This document shows positions 8,024-16,850 of a stretch of 54,001 bases of DNA, piece after piece. The stretch comes from Phenylobacterium sp. (GTDB lineage Bacteria; Pseudomonadota; Alphaproteobacteria; Caulobacterales; Caulobacteraceae): the NCBI RefSeq assembly GCF_019636135.1, contig NZ_JAHBYD010000032.1, positions 1-54,001 of the forward strand, read 5' to 3'. The first letter of the stretch is position 1; each line of letters opens with the position of its first letter. The notes below the pieces were generated by a model. That model was not told where the DNA came from. It searched no databases and saw only the letters and a list, made by a program, of their open reading frames with translations. Made by a program: the position numbers and the translations under genes.

Positions 8024-11000
8024 TCAGAAGCGCTTCTTCGCCGAGATCTTGAAGACCCGGCCCAGCGGGTTGCCCGTGAAGGGGTCGTAGTTCAGGTCGA
8101 GGCGGGCGAACGACGGGTCGCGGTCGAAGAGGTTGTCGACCGAGAGCACGATCGTCGTGTCCCAGGGCGCCTTCCAGCGGTAGTCGAGGTCGACCAGGAC
8201 GGTCGACTTGATGTTCGAGCCCTTGGTCACGACCTGGCCGGTCTGGGCGTTGGGCACGAGGATGCCGGCGCCGGGCACGTCGGCCCGCTGGTCGTGGTAG
8301 GAGTCGATATAGCTGGCCGTCAGCCGGATGTTGTGGGCGCCCAGCGTGTATTCGGCGAAGGCCTGGCCCTTCCACTCCGGCAGCGGCGTGGCCGAAAGCT
8401 GGTAGTTCAGCAGGCCGACGGCGTTGTACCCGCGCTGCACGACCACGCCGCCGACCGAGAAGTCGTCCAGCTTGTAGTTGATCGTGTAGGTGGCCGAGAC
8501 GCCTACCCGCGCGCTGCCGCCCGCGAACACCTCGCCGAAGTCGTAGTCGGCCAGGAAGTCGATGCCCGAGGTCTTCAGGTCGGGCCCGTTGACCACGAAG
8601 CTCGCCACCCGCGAGATGTTGGCCTGGCCGCAGGTCCCGCCCGAGAAGGTGAAGCGCGCCTGCAGCCCGGCGAAGGCCGGGTTGTTGCAGTTCGTCGCCG
8701 CGCCGCCCGGGAACATGGCCGCGACCATGGCGCCCGAGGGTTCGGCCACGATCGGCTTGCGGAAGTCGAAGCGCCAGTAGTCGATCGTCGCCTTCAGGCC
8801 GCCGGTGTTGAAGATCAGGCCGGCCGTGTAGTTGTCGGCCTTCTCCGGATTCAGGTTCGGGTTGCCCGTGAAGTCGATGGCGCGGAAGGCGCCGCCGATG
8901 AACGAGAAGCCCGTGCCGGTCGAGGGGTTCAGCGACGCCAGCGGCGGGCCGCGGAACGTGGTGCCCGCGCCGCCGCGGACGGCCAGCCAGGGCGTGATCT
9001 GCCAGCGCAGCGAGGCCTTCGGGTTGAAGGTCGATCCGACCTGGCCGTTGTAGTCCTCGTAGCGGGCGGCGAGCTGGAGCTGGATGGCCTCGCTGAACGG
9101 CACGGAGACTTCCGCGAAGCCGGCGTAGACCTGCTGGTCCAGGTCGGCCTTGCTGGCGGTGGCCAGGAACAGGAAGGCGCCCGCCTTGCCGCCGCAGTTG
9201 GTCGAGCCGTTGACGACGGTGTCGATGCAGGGCGTGACGTCGGCGTCGCCGAAGCCGTTGTACTTGCTCTCGAAGACGTCGTTGCGGAACTGCACGCCGG
9301 CCGCCCAGGCCACCGGCCCGCCGCCGAGCTCGATGCCGGTCTCGCCCGTCACCACCGCGTCCACCACGAACAGGCGCTGGGCCTGCTTGGTCGAGAGCTG
9401 CTGGAAGAACCAGCGGATCACGTCGGGGTTGTTGGCCGCGGAGGCCACGTAGCCGGGGTTCGCCTGGCCGGTGATCGCGTTGGCCTGGATGGCGTTGGAG
9501 AACGGGTTGAAGTAGTAGCAGCCTAGCGCGGTGTTGCCGGCGTTGGTGGTGAAGTTGTTGGTCTCGGCCGCCGTGCAGCCGCCGGCCGCGCCGCTGGCCG
9601 TCGAGCCGAAGCCGCGAAGGGCGAGCTGGAGGCGCGACACCAGGGTGTCGTAGCCGGTCCGGCGCGCCACCTCCTGGCCGTAGGTGACCGCGAGGTCGTA
9701 GCCCAGGCCGCCGAAGGGCAGGTCGCCCTTGAGGTTCGCCGAGACGCGGTAGGCCTCGTACTGGCGCAGGCCTTCCGAGGGCCGGCCGTCGTCACCGAAG
9801 ATCGGGTTGCCCTGGAACGACAGCGGCCGGTAGCGCACGCCGGGAATATGGACGCCGGTCGCCGCGGCCGGGATCGCCGTCGGGTTGGCCGCCCGATACG
9901 CGATGAGGCCCGGGTTGTCGGCCGGCACGAAGTAGCCCTGCAGCAGGGCCGGCGTCAGCGTGCTGACCGTCGGGTTGGTGAGCGCGGTCGGGGATTGCAG
10001 CGCGAGGTACGACGGCGAGGTCTTCCAGCGCGGCATGTCCGTCTTGGAGTAGAGCGCCTCGACGTGGAGATGGTGGTTCTCGGAGAGGTCGGCGTTGATC
10101 TCGCTGTAGATCTGGAACCGGTTCTCATGCTCGATGAGGTTGTCGTACTCCGAGAAGTGGAAGTTGCAGGCCGGCAGCGCGCCGCCGACGGCCGCGCCGC
10201 CCAGGGGCGTACAGCCGTTGTCGAGCTGGAAGCCGGCCAGCGGCGTCCAGGCCCCGGTGGCCGTCTGGGTGATCGGCGCGAAGGCCGTCACGCTGGAGCC
10301 GCCCGACCAGCCGCCGACGTCGTTCTCGGCGAAGGAGCGCACCGCGAAGTCGCGGTCGATCACCTTCAGCTCCGAGCGGTGCTGGTAGCCGGCGGTGAGC
10401 AGGATGTTGCCGTTGTCCCAGGCGTGCCCCCAGATCGCCGAGGCGTCCCAGTCGCCCTTCGAGCCGTCGATGTACTTGTAGCTGCCGCCGACCTCGAGGC
10501 CGTTGAAGTTGGTGCGGGTGATGAAGTTGACCACGCCGCCGATGGCGTCCGAGCCGTAGGTCGCCGCAGCGCCTTCCTTCAGGATCTCGACCCGGCCGAT
10601 GGCGGCCGTGGGCAGGATGTTGGTGTCGACGATGCCCGAGGCGCCCTGGCCGAACGGGTTGGGCGCCATGCGGCGGCCGTTCAGCAGCACCAGGGTCCGC
10701 GCGGCGCCGAGGCCGCGCAGGTTGATCGAGCCCGAGCCCTCGGAGCCCTGGGCGCGCGTGTCGAACTGGTTGGTGTCGCCCAGCACGCCCGAACTGACCG
10801 ACATGCCCTTGATGAGTTCGAGGGTCGAGGGTGCGCCCTGCTTCTCGAGGTCTTCCTGGCTGATGACGTCGACCGGAAGCGCCGCGTCCTCCGGCGTCCC
10901 GCGGATGAACGAGCCGGTGACGACCACTTCCCCGATCTCGGTGGAGCTGGCCTGACCGGCGGCCTGGGCGGCCTGAGCCTGGGCCTGGCCCGAAACGCCC

Positions 11001-11056
11001 AGCGTCGCCAGAGCGGCAAGCACCGACGCACTGCAGAAGAATCTGCCCTTCGACAT
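8024..11056 (-). CDS. TonB-dependent receptor, third tandem paralogue
   Basis: A 1010-residue receptor with a signal peptide (start MSKGRFFCSASVLAALATLG, cleavage after AQAQA), TonB-box-like EIGEVVVTGSFIRG, and a plug with DVISQEDLEKQGAPSTLELI, SINLRGLGAARTLVLLNGRR and KEGAAATYGSDAIGGVVNFITR. The barrel ends ...LGRVFKISAKKRF with terminal Phe. The start ATG has GGGAGGAAAACC just upstream. It is the first gene of the tandem cluster by transcription direction, but each receptor has its own downstream hairpin, so they are probably separate transcripts. Several Cys pairs in the barrel part are shared by the paralogues. Substrate unknown. Confidence 0.9.
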   Translation of the reverse strand: MSKGRFFCSASVLAALATLGVSGQAQAQAAQAAGQASSTEIGEVVVTGSFIRGTPEDAALPVDVISQEDLEKQGAPSTLELIKGMSVSSGVLGDTNQFDTRAQGSEGSGSINLRGLGAARTLVLLNGRRMAPNPFGQGASGIVDTNILPTAAIGRVEILKEGAAATYGSDAIGGVVNFITRTNFNGLEVGGSYKYIDGSKGDWDASAIWGHAWDNGNILLTAGYQHRSELKVIDRDFAVRSFAENDVGGWSGGSSVTAFAPITQTATGAWTPLAGFQLDNGCTPLGGAAVGGALPACNFHFSEYDNLIEHENRFQIYSEINADLSENHHLHVEALYSKTDMPRWKTSPSYLALQSPTALTNPTVSTLTPALLQGYFVPADNPGLIAYRAANPTAIPAAATGVHIPGVRYRPLSFQGNPIFGDDGRPSEGLRQYEAYRVSANLKGDLPFGGLGYDLAVTYGQEVARRTGYDTLVSRLQLALRGFGSTASGAAGGCTAAETNNFTTNAGNTALGCYYFNPFSNAIQANAITGQANPGYVASAANNPDVIRWFFQQLSTKQAQRLFVVDAVVTGETGIELGGGPVAWAAGVQFRNDVFESKYNGFGDADVTPCIDTVVNGSTNCGGKAGAFLFLATASKADLDQQVYAGFAEVSVPFSEAIQLQLAARYEDYNGQVGSTFNPKASLRWQITPWLAVRGGAGTTFRGPPLASLNPSTGTGFSFIGGAFRAIDFTGNPNLNPEKADNYTAGLIFNTGGLKATIDYWRFDFRKPIVAEPSGAMVAAMFPGGAATNCNNPAFAGLQARFTFSGGTCGQANISRVASFVVNGPDLKTSGIDFLADYDFGEVFAGGSARVGVSATYTINYKLDDFSVGGVVVQRGYNAVGLLNYQLSATPLPEWKGQAFAEYTLGAHNIRLTASYIDSYHDQRADVPGAGILVPNAQTGQVVTKGSNIKSTVLVDLDYRWKAPWDTTIVLSVDNLFDRDPSFARLDLNYDPFTGNPLGRVFKISAKKRF

Positions 11057-11568
11057 GGTTTTCCTCCCCTCGGAAGCCTCGTGTGTGGGCCCGCCTGAGT
11101 GGGAGGATTAAGAGGGTGATTATTGCAGCCCTGCCACAGAAATTCCGACGTTCGCACAACGATGTCCGTCGAACGCGGCGCCGACGCAACAGGTTATGAC
11201 GTAGGGAAATGCTTCAATCTGCCGCAGGGGAAACGCCGAGATACCTGACGTTACCGATCGGGTGATCGCGGTTCAGGCTTCCGCATCGAAATCTGCGGTC
11301 GGCTCTTCCCCGGTTCCCAACGGGAAGCCGAGTTCGCGAGGCGCCGCCGGCTTGACCGGGAACCCGGTCCGCGGCGCCTGCCCGCACCGACAGGCCGCCG
11401 GGTTCGACGCCCTGTGGCCAAGGCTGTCCCGATCGGAGATCGACGCGCCTGTCGGGCGAATATTGTTGCGCGGGCTCGGCGGGCGCGCTCAGTCTGGCGG
11501 CGATTGGGGGATGTGCGACGGGCGCGGCCGCCGCCGAGGCGGCGCCTGTCGGGGCGGGGATCTTGCGC
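11057..11568. other. Divergent intergenic region between TonB receptor 3 and the STAS gene
   Basis: About 510 bp with no convincing gene. It should hold the promoters of the receptor (leftwards) and of the STAS-MBL-CHASE2 operon (rightwards). The only marked structure is the nested hairpin at 11339-11379. Reading frames across it lack coding signs. Confidence 0.5.
11339..11379. repeat. Nested GC-rich hairpin
   Basis: Outer arms AGGCGCCGC (11339-11347) and GCGGCGCCT (11371-11379) enclose an inner GACCGGG-AA-CCCGGTC. It lies about 190 bp upstream of the STAS start. It could be a leader structure or the terminator of an unrecognised short transcript. Confidence 0.4.
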
Positions 11569-11898
11569 ATGGGCTTGAGTTGGCAGCTTCGGAATGCGGG
11601 CGACAGGCTCGTCGGCGCGCCGGAGGGCCGCGTGGACGAGACGACCTGGGAAGCGTTCTGCGGCCACCTGACCGCGGCGGTGCGCGACGCCGCGGCCGCG
11701 GGCCTCCCGCTGGTCGTCGACCTCAGCAAGCTCGAATACATGTCGTCGCGCGGCCTGCGGGCGCTGACCATCGGCCGGCGCGAGGCGGGCGAGGCGGTGA
11801 AGATCACGCTGGCCGCGCCCAACGACCGGATGCGCGAGATCCTGGCCATCAGCCGTTACGACAAGCTGTTCACCATCGCCGACAGCGTCGACTCTTGA
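11569..11898 (+). CDS. STAS-domain anti-sigma factor antagonist (SpoIIAA/RsbV-like)
   Basis: A 109-residue single-domain STAS protein. The core DLSKLEYMSSRGLRAL (about residues 50-65) matches the family signature DLS-x-V-x-x-(I/M)-(D/S)-S-x-G-L, whose Ser (here 59 or 60) is phosphorylated by a cognate RsbW-like kinase and dephosphorylated by a PP2C phosphatase. The Asp usually before that Ser is replaced by Ser. I chose the ATG at 11569, with GGGGCGGGG upstream, over the TTG two codons earlier. It heads an apparent operon with the MBL hydrolase (32-bp gap) and the CHASE2/PP2C phosphatase. The matching kinase candidate is at 16401-16850. Role in partner switching is inferred from family and context. 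Confidence 0.85.
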   Translation: MGLSWQLRNAGDRLVGAPEGRVDETTWEAFCGHLTAAVRDAAAAGLPLVVDLSKLEYMSSRGLRALTIGRREAGEAVKITLAAPNDRMREILAISRYDKLFTIADSVDS

Positions 11899-11930
11899 GC
11901 ACCCGATCGGGGACGGAGGGGATTTCTTCG

Positions 11931-12893
11931 ATGCTGGTACGCTTCTGGGGCACCCGTGGGTCACTTCCGGTGGCCCGCCCTGCGCTGGCGATCCAGGGCA
12001 AGATCGCTCGCGCGCTGGTCGCCGCCGGCGGGCGCAGGTTCGTCGGTGAGCTCGAAGCCGACACGTGGGCGCGCAACAACCTCGAGTTCTCGACCTACGG
12101 CAGCTACGGCGGCGCCAGCTCCTGCGTCGAGATCGAGGCCGGCGAGGACTGCTTCTTCATCTGCGACATGGGCTCGGGCCTGCGCGAGTTCGGCATCGAC
12201 GCCTTCCGCCGCTGCGCCGAGGGCCACCCCCGCGTCTATCATTTCTTCCTCTCCCACCTGCATTGGGACCACATCATGGGCTTCCCGTTCTTCGGGCCGG
12301 CCTTCGATCCGGGGGCGCACATCTACGTGCATTCGGGGCACCCCGACGCCGAGGAGGCGCTGCGCCGCCAGCAGGAGGAGATCAGCTTCCCGGTGCCGTT
12401 CGACTGGCTGAAGGCCAGGATCGAATTCATCGTCCACAAGCCGGGCGAGACCTTCGAGGTCGCGGGCGTGACGGTCAGCCTGGCCACCCAGTACCACAGC
12501 CACGACTCGTACGGCTTCCGGTTCGAGAAGGGCGGCAAGGCGGTGATCTACTCCACCGACTCCGAGCACAAGATCGACAACATGGAGGCCGAGGCCGCCT
12601 TCGAGGCCTTCTTCAGGGACGGCGACCTGGTGATCTGCGACACCATGTACTCGCTGGGCGACACCGTCAGCCTGAAGCAGGACTGGGGCCACTCCTCCAA
12701 CGTGGTGGCGGTCGACCTCTGCCACGCGGCGCACGCCAGGCGGCTGGTCCTGTTCCACCACGAACCCACCTATTCGGATCGCGATATCCAGCGCATGCAC
12801 GGCGAGACGATCCGCTATGAAGAGCTGGTGCGCGCCGACCGGCCGCCGCTGGAAGTGCTGTGCGCCTATGACGGACTCGAAATCAGGGTCTGA
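11931..12893 (+). CDS. MBL-fold metallohydrolase
   Basis: A 320-residue metallo-beta-lactamase-fold protein. The metal-binding signature HLHWDH is at residues 109-114. Later ligand candidates are a His in YHSHDSYGF, an Asp in CDTMYS and the HHEPTYSD stretch. The N-terminus MLVRFWGTRGSLP resembles PhnP/RNase Z-like phosphodiesterase-type MBL proteins, as does the pattern YGGASSCVEIE. The ATG at 11931 is preceded by GGACGGAGGGG at good spacing, which decides against a much longer upstream frame. It sits between a STAS protein and a CHASE2/PP2C phosphatase, and its last 26 bases overlap the latter, implying translational coupling. The substrate is unknown; a cyclic nucleotide or other phosphodiester is a reasonable guess given the signalling context. 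Confidence 0.85.
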   Translation: MLVRFWGTRGSLPVARPALAIQGKIARALVAAGGRRFVGELEADTWARNNLEFSTYGSYGGASSCVEIEAGEDCFFICDMGSGLREFGIDAFRRCAEGHPRVYHFFLSHLHWDHIMGFPFFGPAFDPGAHIYVHSGHPDAEEALRRQQEEISFPVPFDWLKARIEFIVHKPGETFEVAGVTVSLATQYHSHDSYGFRFEKGGKAVIYSTDSEHKIDNMEAEAAFEAFFRDGDLVICDTMYSLGDTVSLKQDWGHSSNVVAVDLCHAAHARRLVLFHHEPTYSDRDIQRMHGETIRYEELVRADRPPLEVLCAYDGLEIRV

Positions 12894-15084
12894 CGCCGAC
12901 GGGCCTGCAAGGGCGCGGGCCGGCCGCTTCGGACTCAGCATGCCGCGCGGCGGCGCCCTGACGGAACTGGACCGCGGGGCGCGGGCGCGGGTGCGCTCGG
13001 CCGGGCTGATCGCGGCGATCCTGGTCGCGCTGCTGCTGGCGGCCGCCGGCGCGCTCCTGCGCCAGCCGCTGTTCGACCTGGCGCAGAACCTCGCCCCGCC
13101 GCCGCGGCCGACCCAGCAGGTGGTGGTCGTGGCCATCGACGCGCCCAGCCTCGCCGCCGTCGGCGGCTGGCCCTGGTCGCGCTACACCATGGCGCGGCTG
13201 ACCGAGCAGATCGCCGGCCGCGGCGCCAGGGCGATCGGCTTCGACTTCCTGTTCCCCGAGCCCGACCGCCAGGCGCCCGCCGACTTCGTCAAGCTCTATC
13301 CCGAGCTGTCGGGCGGCGCGGCCGGCGAGGTTGCAAGGCTGCCGTCCATGGACGCGGTCTTCGCCCGGGTGATCGGGCGCAGCCCCGTGGTGCTGGCGCG
13401 CGCCGGCGTGGGCGACGAGACCTTCGACAGGCTGGACGACGACGAGGAGGCCGCCGCCCCCGCGCCCTTGCCGCCCGACGTCGAGTTCCAGGGCCCGGCC
13501 GCCCGCGCGATCCCGGTCTATCCGACCGTCGTCGCCAACCTCGACATCCTGGACGGCGCCGCCCTGGGCCATGGCCTCGCGAACGGGCCGCCCGACACCG
13601 ACGGGGTGATCCGCCGCGTGCCGCTGCTGGGCCGGGCGGCGGGCGCGCTCACCCCCAGCCTCGCCCTGGACCTGGTCCGCGTCGGCGAAGGCGAGAGCAT
13701 CATCCGGCTCGAGGGGACGCGGGACGCGCTCTCCGCCATCCGCCTGGGCCGCCACCGCGTCCCGGTCGACGCAGGCGGCCGCGTCGAGCTGCGCTTCGCT
13801 GCGCAACCGCAGGCCAGGGAGAAGGGCCTCGCCGACTTCATGACCTATTCGGCGGCCGACCTGCTGCGCCAGGGCGTGCCGGCCAACGCCTTCGAGGGCA
13901 AGCTCGTGCTGGTCGGCCTGACCGCCGCCGGCACCTCCGACGTGGTGACCACGCCGCGGGCGCCCGAGACCTACGGCGTCTTCGTGCAGGCCCAGGCGGT
14001 CGATGCGATCCTGCGCAGCGCCGCCCTCGAGCGGCCGGCCTGGGCGCCCCTGGTGGAATGGGGCGTCGGCCTGGCCCTGGTGCTCCTGGCCTGGTTCGCG
14101 GTGCCGCGGTTGTCGCTGGGGCAGATCTCGGCCATCGCGGCCGTGGAGATCGGGGCCGCCTTCGCCGCCGGCGCGATCGCCTTCCAGCAGAACCTGATCC
14201 TCGATCCGCTGCCGATGCTGGTCCCGGGCGCGGCGACCTCGGGCGTGATGATCGTGCTGCTGTTCGTCGAGGGCCGGCGCGTGCAGACGCGCCTGCGCGG
14301 CCAGCTCGAGGACGAGCGGCTGTCGGCCGCGCGCATCTCGGGCGAGCTCGCCGCCGCCAGCGAGATCCAGTCGGGGATGCTGATGCCGCGGGCCGAGCTC
14401 GCCCGCGTGTCGCCCGCCGTCGAGATCGACGCGGCGCTGCAGTCGGCCAAGACGGTCGGCGGCGACCTCTACGACGCCTTCCCGTTTGACGACGGCCGGG
14501 TCTGCTTCCTGGTGGGCGACGTCACCGGCAAGGGCGTGCCGGCCTCGCTCTTCATGGCGCTGTCCAAGGCGCTGTCGCGCAGCCTGTTGATGCGCCCTGC
14601 CACGCCCCTCGACACGGCCATCGAGGAGATCAACCGCGAGCTCAGCCGGGACAACCGCCAGGCCATGGCCGTCTCGCTGCTCGTCGGCGTCCTGCATCCC
14701 GGGGACGGGCGCCTCGACCTGGTGAGCGCCGGCCACGAGAACCCGCTGGTCGTCGGCCCCGACCGGAGCGTGCGCGAACTGCGGCTGGACGGCGGGCCGG
14801 CGCTCTGCGTCGCCGACGACTTCCCCTATCCGGTCGAGACCCACACGCTGGCGCCGGGGGAGACCCTGGTGTTCTTCACCGACGGCCTGACCGAGGCCCA
14901 GGCCCCCGACGGCAGCCTCTTCGACCGTGACCAGATGCTGGCCGCCGTCTCCGAGAGCGCCCGGGTCGGGACGCTCACCGGCATGGTCGACGGCATCGTC
15001 TCGCAGGTGCGCCTCTTCGAGGCCGGCAGCGAACCCACCGACGACCTCACCGTGCTGGCCGTGCGGCTGAAACCGGCCGCCTAG
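12868..15084 (+). CDS. CHASE2 sensor / PP2C-type (SpoIIE/RsbU-like) serine phosphatase
   Basis: About 738 residues. A first membrane segment (GLIAAILVALLLAAAGALL) is followed by a long extracytoplasmic CHASE2 domain (VVVVAIDAPSLAAVGGWPWSR ... FDFLFPEPD ... GVIRRVPLL ... YSAADLL...FEGKLVLVGLTA). Three closely spaced membrane segments follow (about residues 390-470), then a short coiled linker, and a PP2C-like phosphatase domain with VGGDLYDAF, VGDVTGKGVPASLFMA, TDGLTEA and DDLTVLAVR supplying the metal-binding Asp residues. Such phosphatases dephosphorylate STAS antagonists in response to a stimulus. The STAS gene is two genes upstream. The start is uncertain: ATG at 12868 overlaps the previous gene by 26 bp, and ATG at 12940 is an alternative. 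CHASE2 ligands are unknown. Confidence 0.88.
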   Translation: MTDSKSGSDADGPARARAGRFGLSMPRGGALTELDRGARARVRSAGLIAAILVALLLAAAGALLRQPLFDLAQNLAPPPRPTQQVVVVAIDAPSLAAVGGWPWSRYTMARLTEQIAGRGARAIGFDFLFPEPDRQAPADFVKLYPELSGGAAGEVARLPSMDAVFARVIGRSPVVLARAGVGDETFDRLDDDEEAAAPAPLPPDVEFQGPAARAIPVYPTVVANLDILDGAALGHGLANGPPDTDGVIRRVPLLGRAAGALTPSLALDLVRVGEGESIIRLEGTRDALSAIRLGRHRVPVDAGGRVELRFAAQPQAREKGLADFMTYSAADLLRQGVPANAFEGKLVLVGLTAAGTSDVVTTPRAPETYGVFVQAQAVDAILRSAALERPAWAPLVEWGVGLALVLLAWFAVPRLSLGQISAIAAVEIGAAFAAGAIAFQQNLILDPLPMLVPGAATSGVMIVLLFVEGRRVQTRLRGQLEDERLSAARISGELAAASEIQSGMLMPRAELARVSPAVEIDAALQSAKTVGGDLYDAFPFDDGRVCFLVGDVTGKGVPASLFMALSKALSRSLLMRPATPLDTAIEEINRELSRDNRQAMAVSLLVGVLHPGDGRLDLVSAGHENPLVVGPDRSVRELRLDGGPALCVADDFPYPVETHTLAPGETLVFFTDGLTEAQAPDGSLFDRDQMLAAVSESARVGTLTGMVDGIVSQVRLFEAGSEPTDDLTVLAVRLKPAA

Positions 15085-15094
15085 GCCGATCGGC

Positions 15095-15234
15095 GGCGCG
15101 TCGGCGCCGTGTCGATTCAACCACGAAGAGCACGAAGAGCACCAAGGCGCCGCGGATGGGCTGGGTGCAGCGCACTTCTCCGACTCTTCGTGATCTTCGT
15201 GTCCTTCGTGGTTGAAATAGCGCGCCTGCGGCGC
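15095..15234. repeat. Palindromic intergenic element, family 1, copy A
   Basis: Long imperfect inverted repeat, arms 15116-15149 and 15182-15216, built from tandem units of the type CCACGAAGAG/CACGAAGAG. It is flanked on the left by the small palindrome GGCGCGTCGGCGCCG (15095-15109) and on the right by GCGCCTGCGGCGC (15222-15234). The same layout recurs at 22248, 31956 and 37187. It lies in the convergent gap between the phosphatase and OmpA-like genes. The remainder of the gap to 15365 shows nothing I can name. Confidence 0.8.
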
Positions 15235-15365
15235 ATGCCGCGCCGACAGGTTGCGCGCCCCTCGGTCGTCAGCTTGCGGACGACACTCGGGATCGGGTCC
15301 GGGGCAGGCGCTTCTCCCGCAAGGGGCGGAAGCTCGCGCAGGGCGCTCTGCCGATATCGGCCGGC

Positions 15366-15965
15366 CTAGTAGCGGAGCACGACCTCGACGCGGCGGTTGG
15401 CCGGCTCGGCGGTGTTGTCGGGCGTCTTGACCAGCGGCTCGCGCTCGCCGCGGCCGGCGACCTTGCTGTTCTCGACCGGCAGGCCTTCCTTCACGAGCAA
15501 CGCGCGGATGTCCTCGGCGCGCTTCAGCGAGAGCCGGTCGTTGGCGTCCGACGAGCCCACGGTGTCGGTGTGCCCGGTGATCTGCACGTCGGAGTTGGCG
15601 TTCACCGCCTTCTTCAGCGCCTCGAGGATCGGCGCGGACTCCGTCGTGATGTCGCTGGTGCCTTCGTAGAAATAGAGGACGTAGGTCTGCGGCGGGTACG
15701 GCATGCGGGCGGCCAGGTCGCCGAACCACGGCTTCCTGGCGTCCACCGCCTTGGTCTTGAGCGCGCCCTTGCCGGCGAGGCTGGCCTCGGTATCGGCCAT
15801 GGCGATCTCGCCGCGCTCGGCCCCGGTCTGGGGATCCAGGACCGCCACGGCGCCCGCGCCCTTGCCGTCCTCGTTGGACAGCAGCGCCACCCTCTGCGAG
15901 GCGCAGCCGGCGGTCAGCAGCGTGGCGACCGCCAGCGCGGCCGCCAGGCGGGGCGCCAGCCTCAC
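15366..15965 (-). CDS. OmpA-family peptidoglycan-binding lipoprotein
   Basis: A 199-residue protein with a lipoprotein signal (MRLAPRLAAALAVATLLTAGC, lipobox LTAG-C). The C-terminal OmpA-like domain contains YVLYFYEGTSDITTES, ITGHTDTVGSSDANDRLSLKRAEDIRALL and GRGEREPLVKT...PANRRVEVVL. The TGHTD...N..LS..RA and NRRVE motifs are the ones that contact diaminopimelate in peptidoglycan. I start it at the GTG at 15965, overlapping the stop codon of the upstream fecR-type gene. This start gives a complete lipoprotein signal, and the longer upstream frame does not. Translational coupling with the FecR-domain protein suggests the two form an envelope sensor pair working with the CHASE2 phosphatase; that is inference. 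Confidence 0.88.
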   Translation of the reverse strand: MRLAPRLAAALAVATLLTAGCASQRVALLSNEDGKGAGAVAVLDPQTGAERGEIAMADTEASLAGKGALKTKAVDARKPWFGDLAARMPYPPQTYVLYFYEGTSDITTESAPILEALKKAVNANSDVQITGHTDTVGSSDANDRLSLKRAEDIRALLVKEGLPVENSKVAGRGEREPLVKTPDNTAEPANRRVEVVLRY

Positions 15966-16402
15966 TGCTTCACCTCGACGGCGAACCGGGTGCCCCGCGC
16001 GGCCAGGAGCGAGGTGGGCGTGCGCACCCGCATCGCGTCCTTGTTCTCCTTGGCGATCTGGCCCGAGACCACGGCCAGCGAGCCGCGGTCGATCGTGGTC
16101 AGCGACGAGCCCTTGTGCGTCGTGTCGTCGAACTCGAACTGGGTCAGCGCGATCCGGCTGTTCGGGCCGACCGAGAAGCGGGAGTTGTCGACGAAGGTGA
16201 GCCCGATGCGTCCGTCCTTCCCGGTCTGCAGTACATCCGAAACCTGCAGAAGGACGCCCGGCGCCGCCGGCGTGACCGCCTTGCCCCGCACCACCGACGC
16301 CGATCCGACCACGGTCTTGATGCGTCCGATCTCGGCCCAGGCCATGCCCGGCGTCGACAGGGCCGCGGCCATCAGCAATCCTGCAAGCCATGCTTCGCGC
16401 AT
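15962..16402 (-). CDS. Periplasmic FecR-domain protein
   Basis: About 146 residues from the ATG at 16402 (AAGGGGAGTG upstream). It has a signal peptide (MREAWLAGLLMAAALSTPGMAWA) and then a single FecR domain: IGRIKTVVGSASVVRG, LLQVSDVLQTGKDGRIGLTF, GPNSRIALTQFEFD and LAARGTRFAVEV. It has no N-terminal sigma-factor-binding region and no membrane anchor, so it is a secreted FecR-like domain and not a classical anti-sigma regulator of an ECF factor. It is encoded directly upstream of, and overlapping, the OmpA-like lipoprotein gene. Its start codon also overlaps that of the divergent kinase-like gene (16401). Confidence 0.85.
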   Translation of the reverse strand: MREAWLAGLLMAAALSTPGMAWAEIGRIKTVVGSASVVRGKAVTPAAPGVLLQVSDVLQTGKDGRIGLTFVDNSRFSVGPNSRIALTQFEFDDTTHKGSSLTTIDRGSLAVVSGQIAKENKDAMRVRTPTSLLAARGTRFAVEVKQ

Positions 16403-16850
16403 GCGACACTCCCCTTTTGAGGCCCCAGTCATAACCTACCTGAGCGCCCATCCGAAAGCCGTCGTCGCACGGTTGCCCGGCGACCGCACCGCCGTGGCCC
16501 GCGCCCTGGGCGTGGCGCGGCGGTTCTGCGAGGGCGCGGGCGTGGGGCCCGACTGCGCCGACAAGCTGTCGATCGTCGTCGAGGAATGGATGGTCAACGT
16601 GGTCGAGCACGGCCGTCCGGCCCCTGGCAGCCGCATCGCGCTGCGCCTCGTGCGCGAGCCCGCCTGCGTGCGCCTGGTCGTCACCGACGCCGGGACCTTC
16701 TTCGACCCGCGCGAGGCGGTGTTCGAGGGACCGAACCTCGACCGGGGCGGCGGCGCCGGCCTGGAGCTGATCCGCGCCTGGACCCGGATCGCCGGCTACG
16801 GACGCCGCTCGGGCCGCAACCGGCTCGTGCTGGAGATGCCGGTCGGGTGA
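16401..16850 (+). CDS. RsbW/SpoIIAB-like anti-sigma ATPase (HATPase_c domain)
   Basis: About 149 residues forming one GHKL ATPase domain. Motifs: KLSIVVEEWMVNVVEHG (N-box with catalytic Glu and Asn), LVVTDAGTFFDP (D-x-G box) and GGGAGLELIRAWTRIAGYGR (G-rich lid). These are the ATP-binding boxes of stand-alone serine kinases such as RsbW that phosphorylate STAS antagonists. It is therefore the probable partner of the STAS protein at 11569 and the PP2C phosphatase at 12868. The only ATG giving a full domain is at 16401, overlapping the start codon of the opposite-strand FecR gene. No good ribosome-binding site is visible, so the start is the weakest part of the call. Confidence 0.82.
   Translation: MRHSPFEAPVITYLSAHPKAVVARLPGDRTAVARALGVARRFCEGAGVGPDCADKLSIVVEEWMVNVVEHGRPAPGSRIALRLVREPACVRLVVTDAGTFFDPREAVFEGPNLDRGGGAGLELIRAWTRIAGYGRRSGRNRLVLEMPVG

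Noticed and set aside
11262..11930. Extended N-terminus of the MBL hydrolase reaching back to 11262
   Set aside because: That frame overlaps the STAS gene, has no coding character, and the ATG at 11931 has a strong ribosome-binding site and begins the conserved domain.
15116..15216. Tandem CACGAAG-type units as a CRISPR array
   Set aside because: Units are about 10 bases with no constant spacers and are arranged as an inverted repeat.
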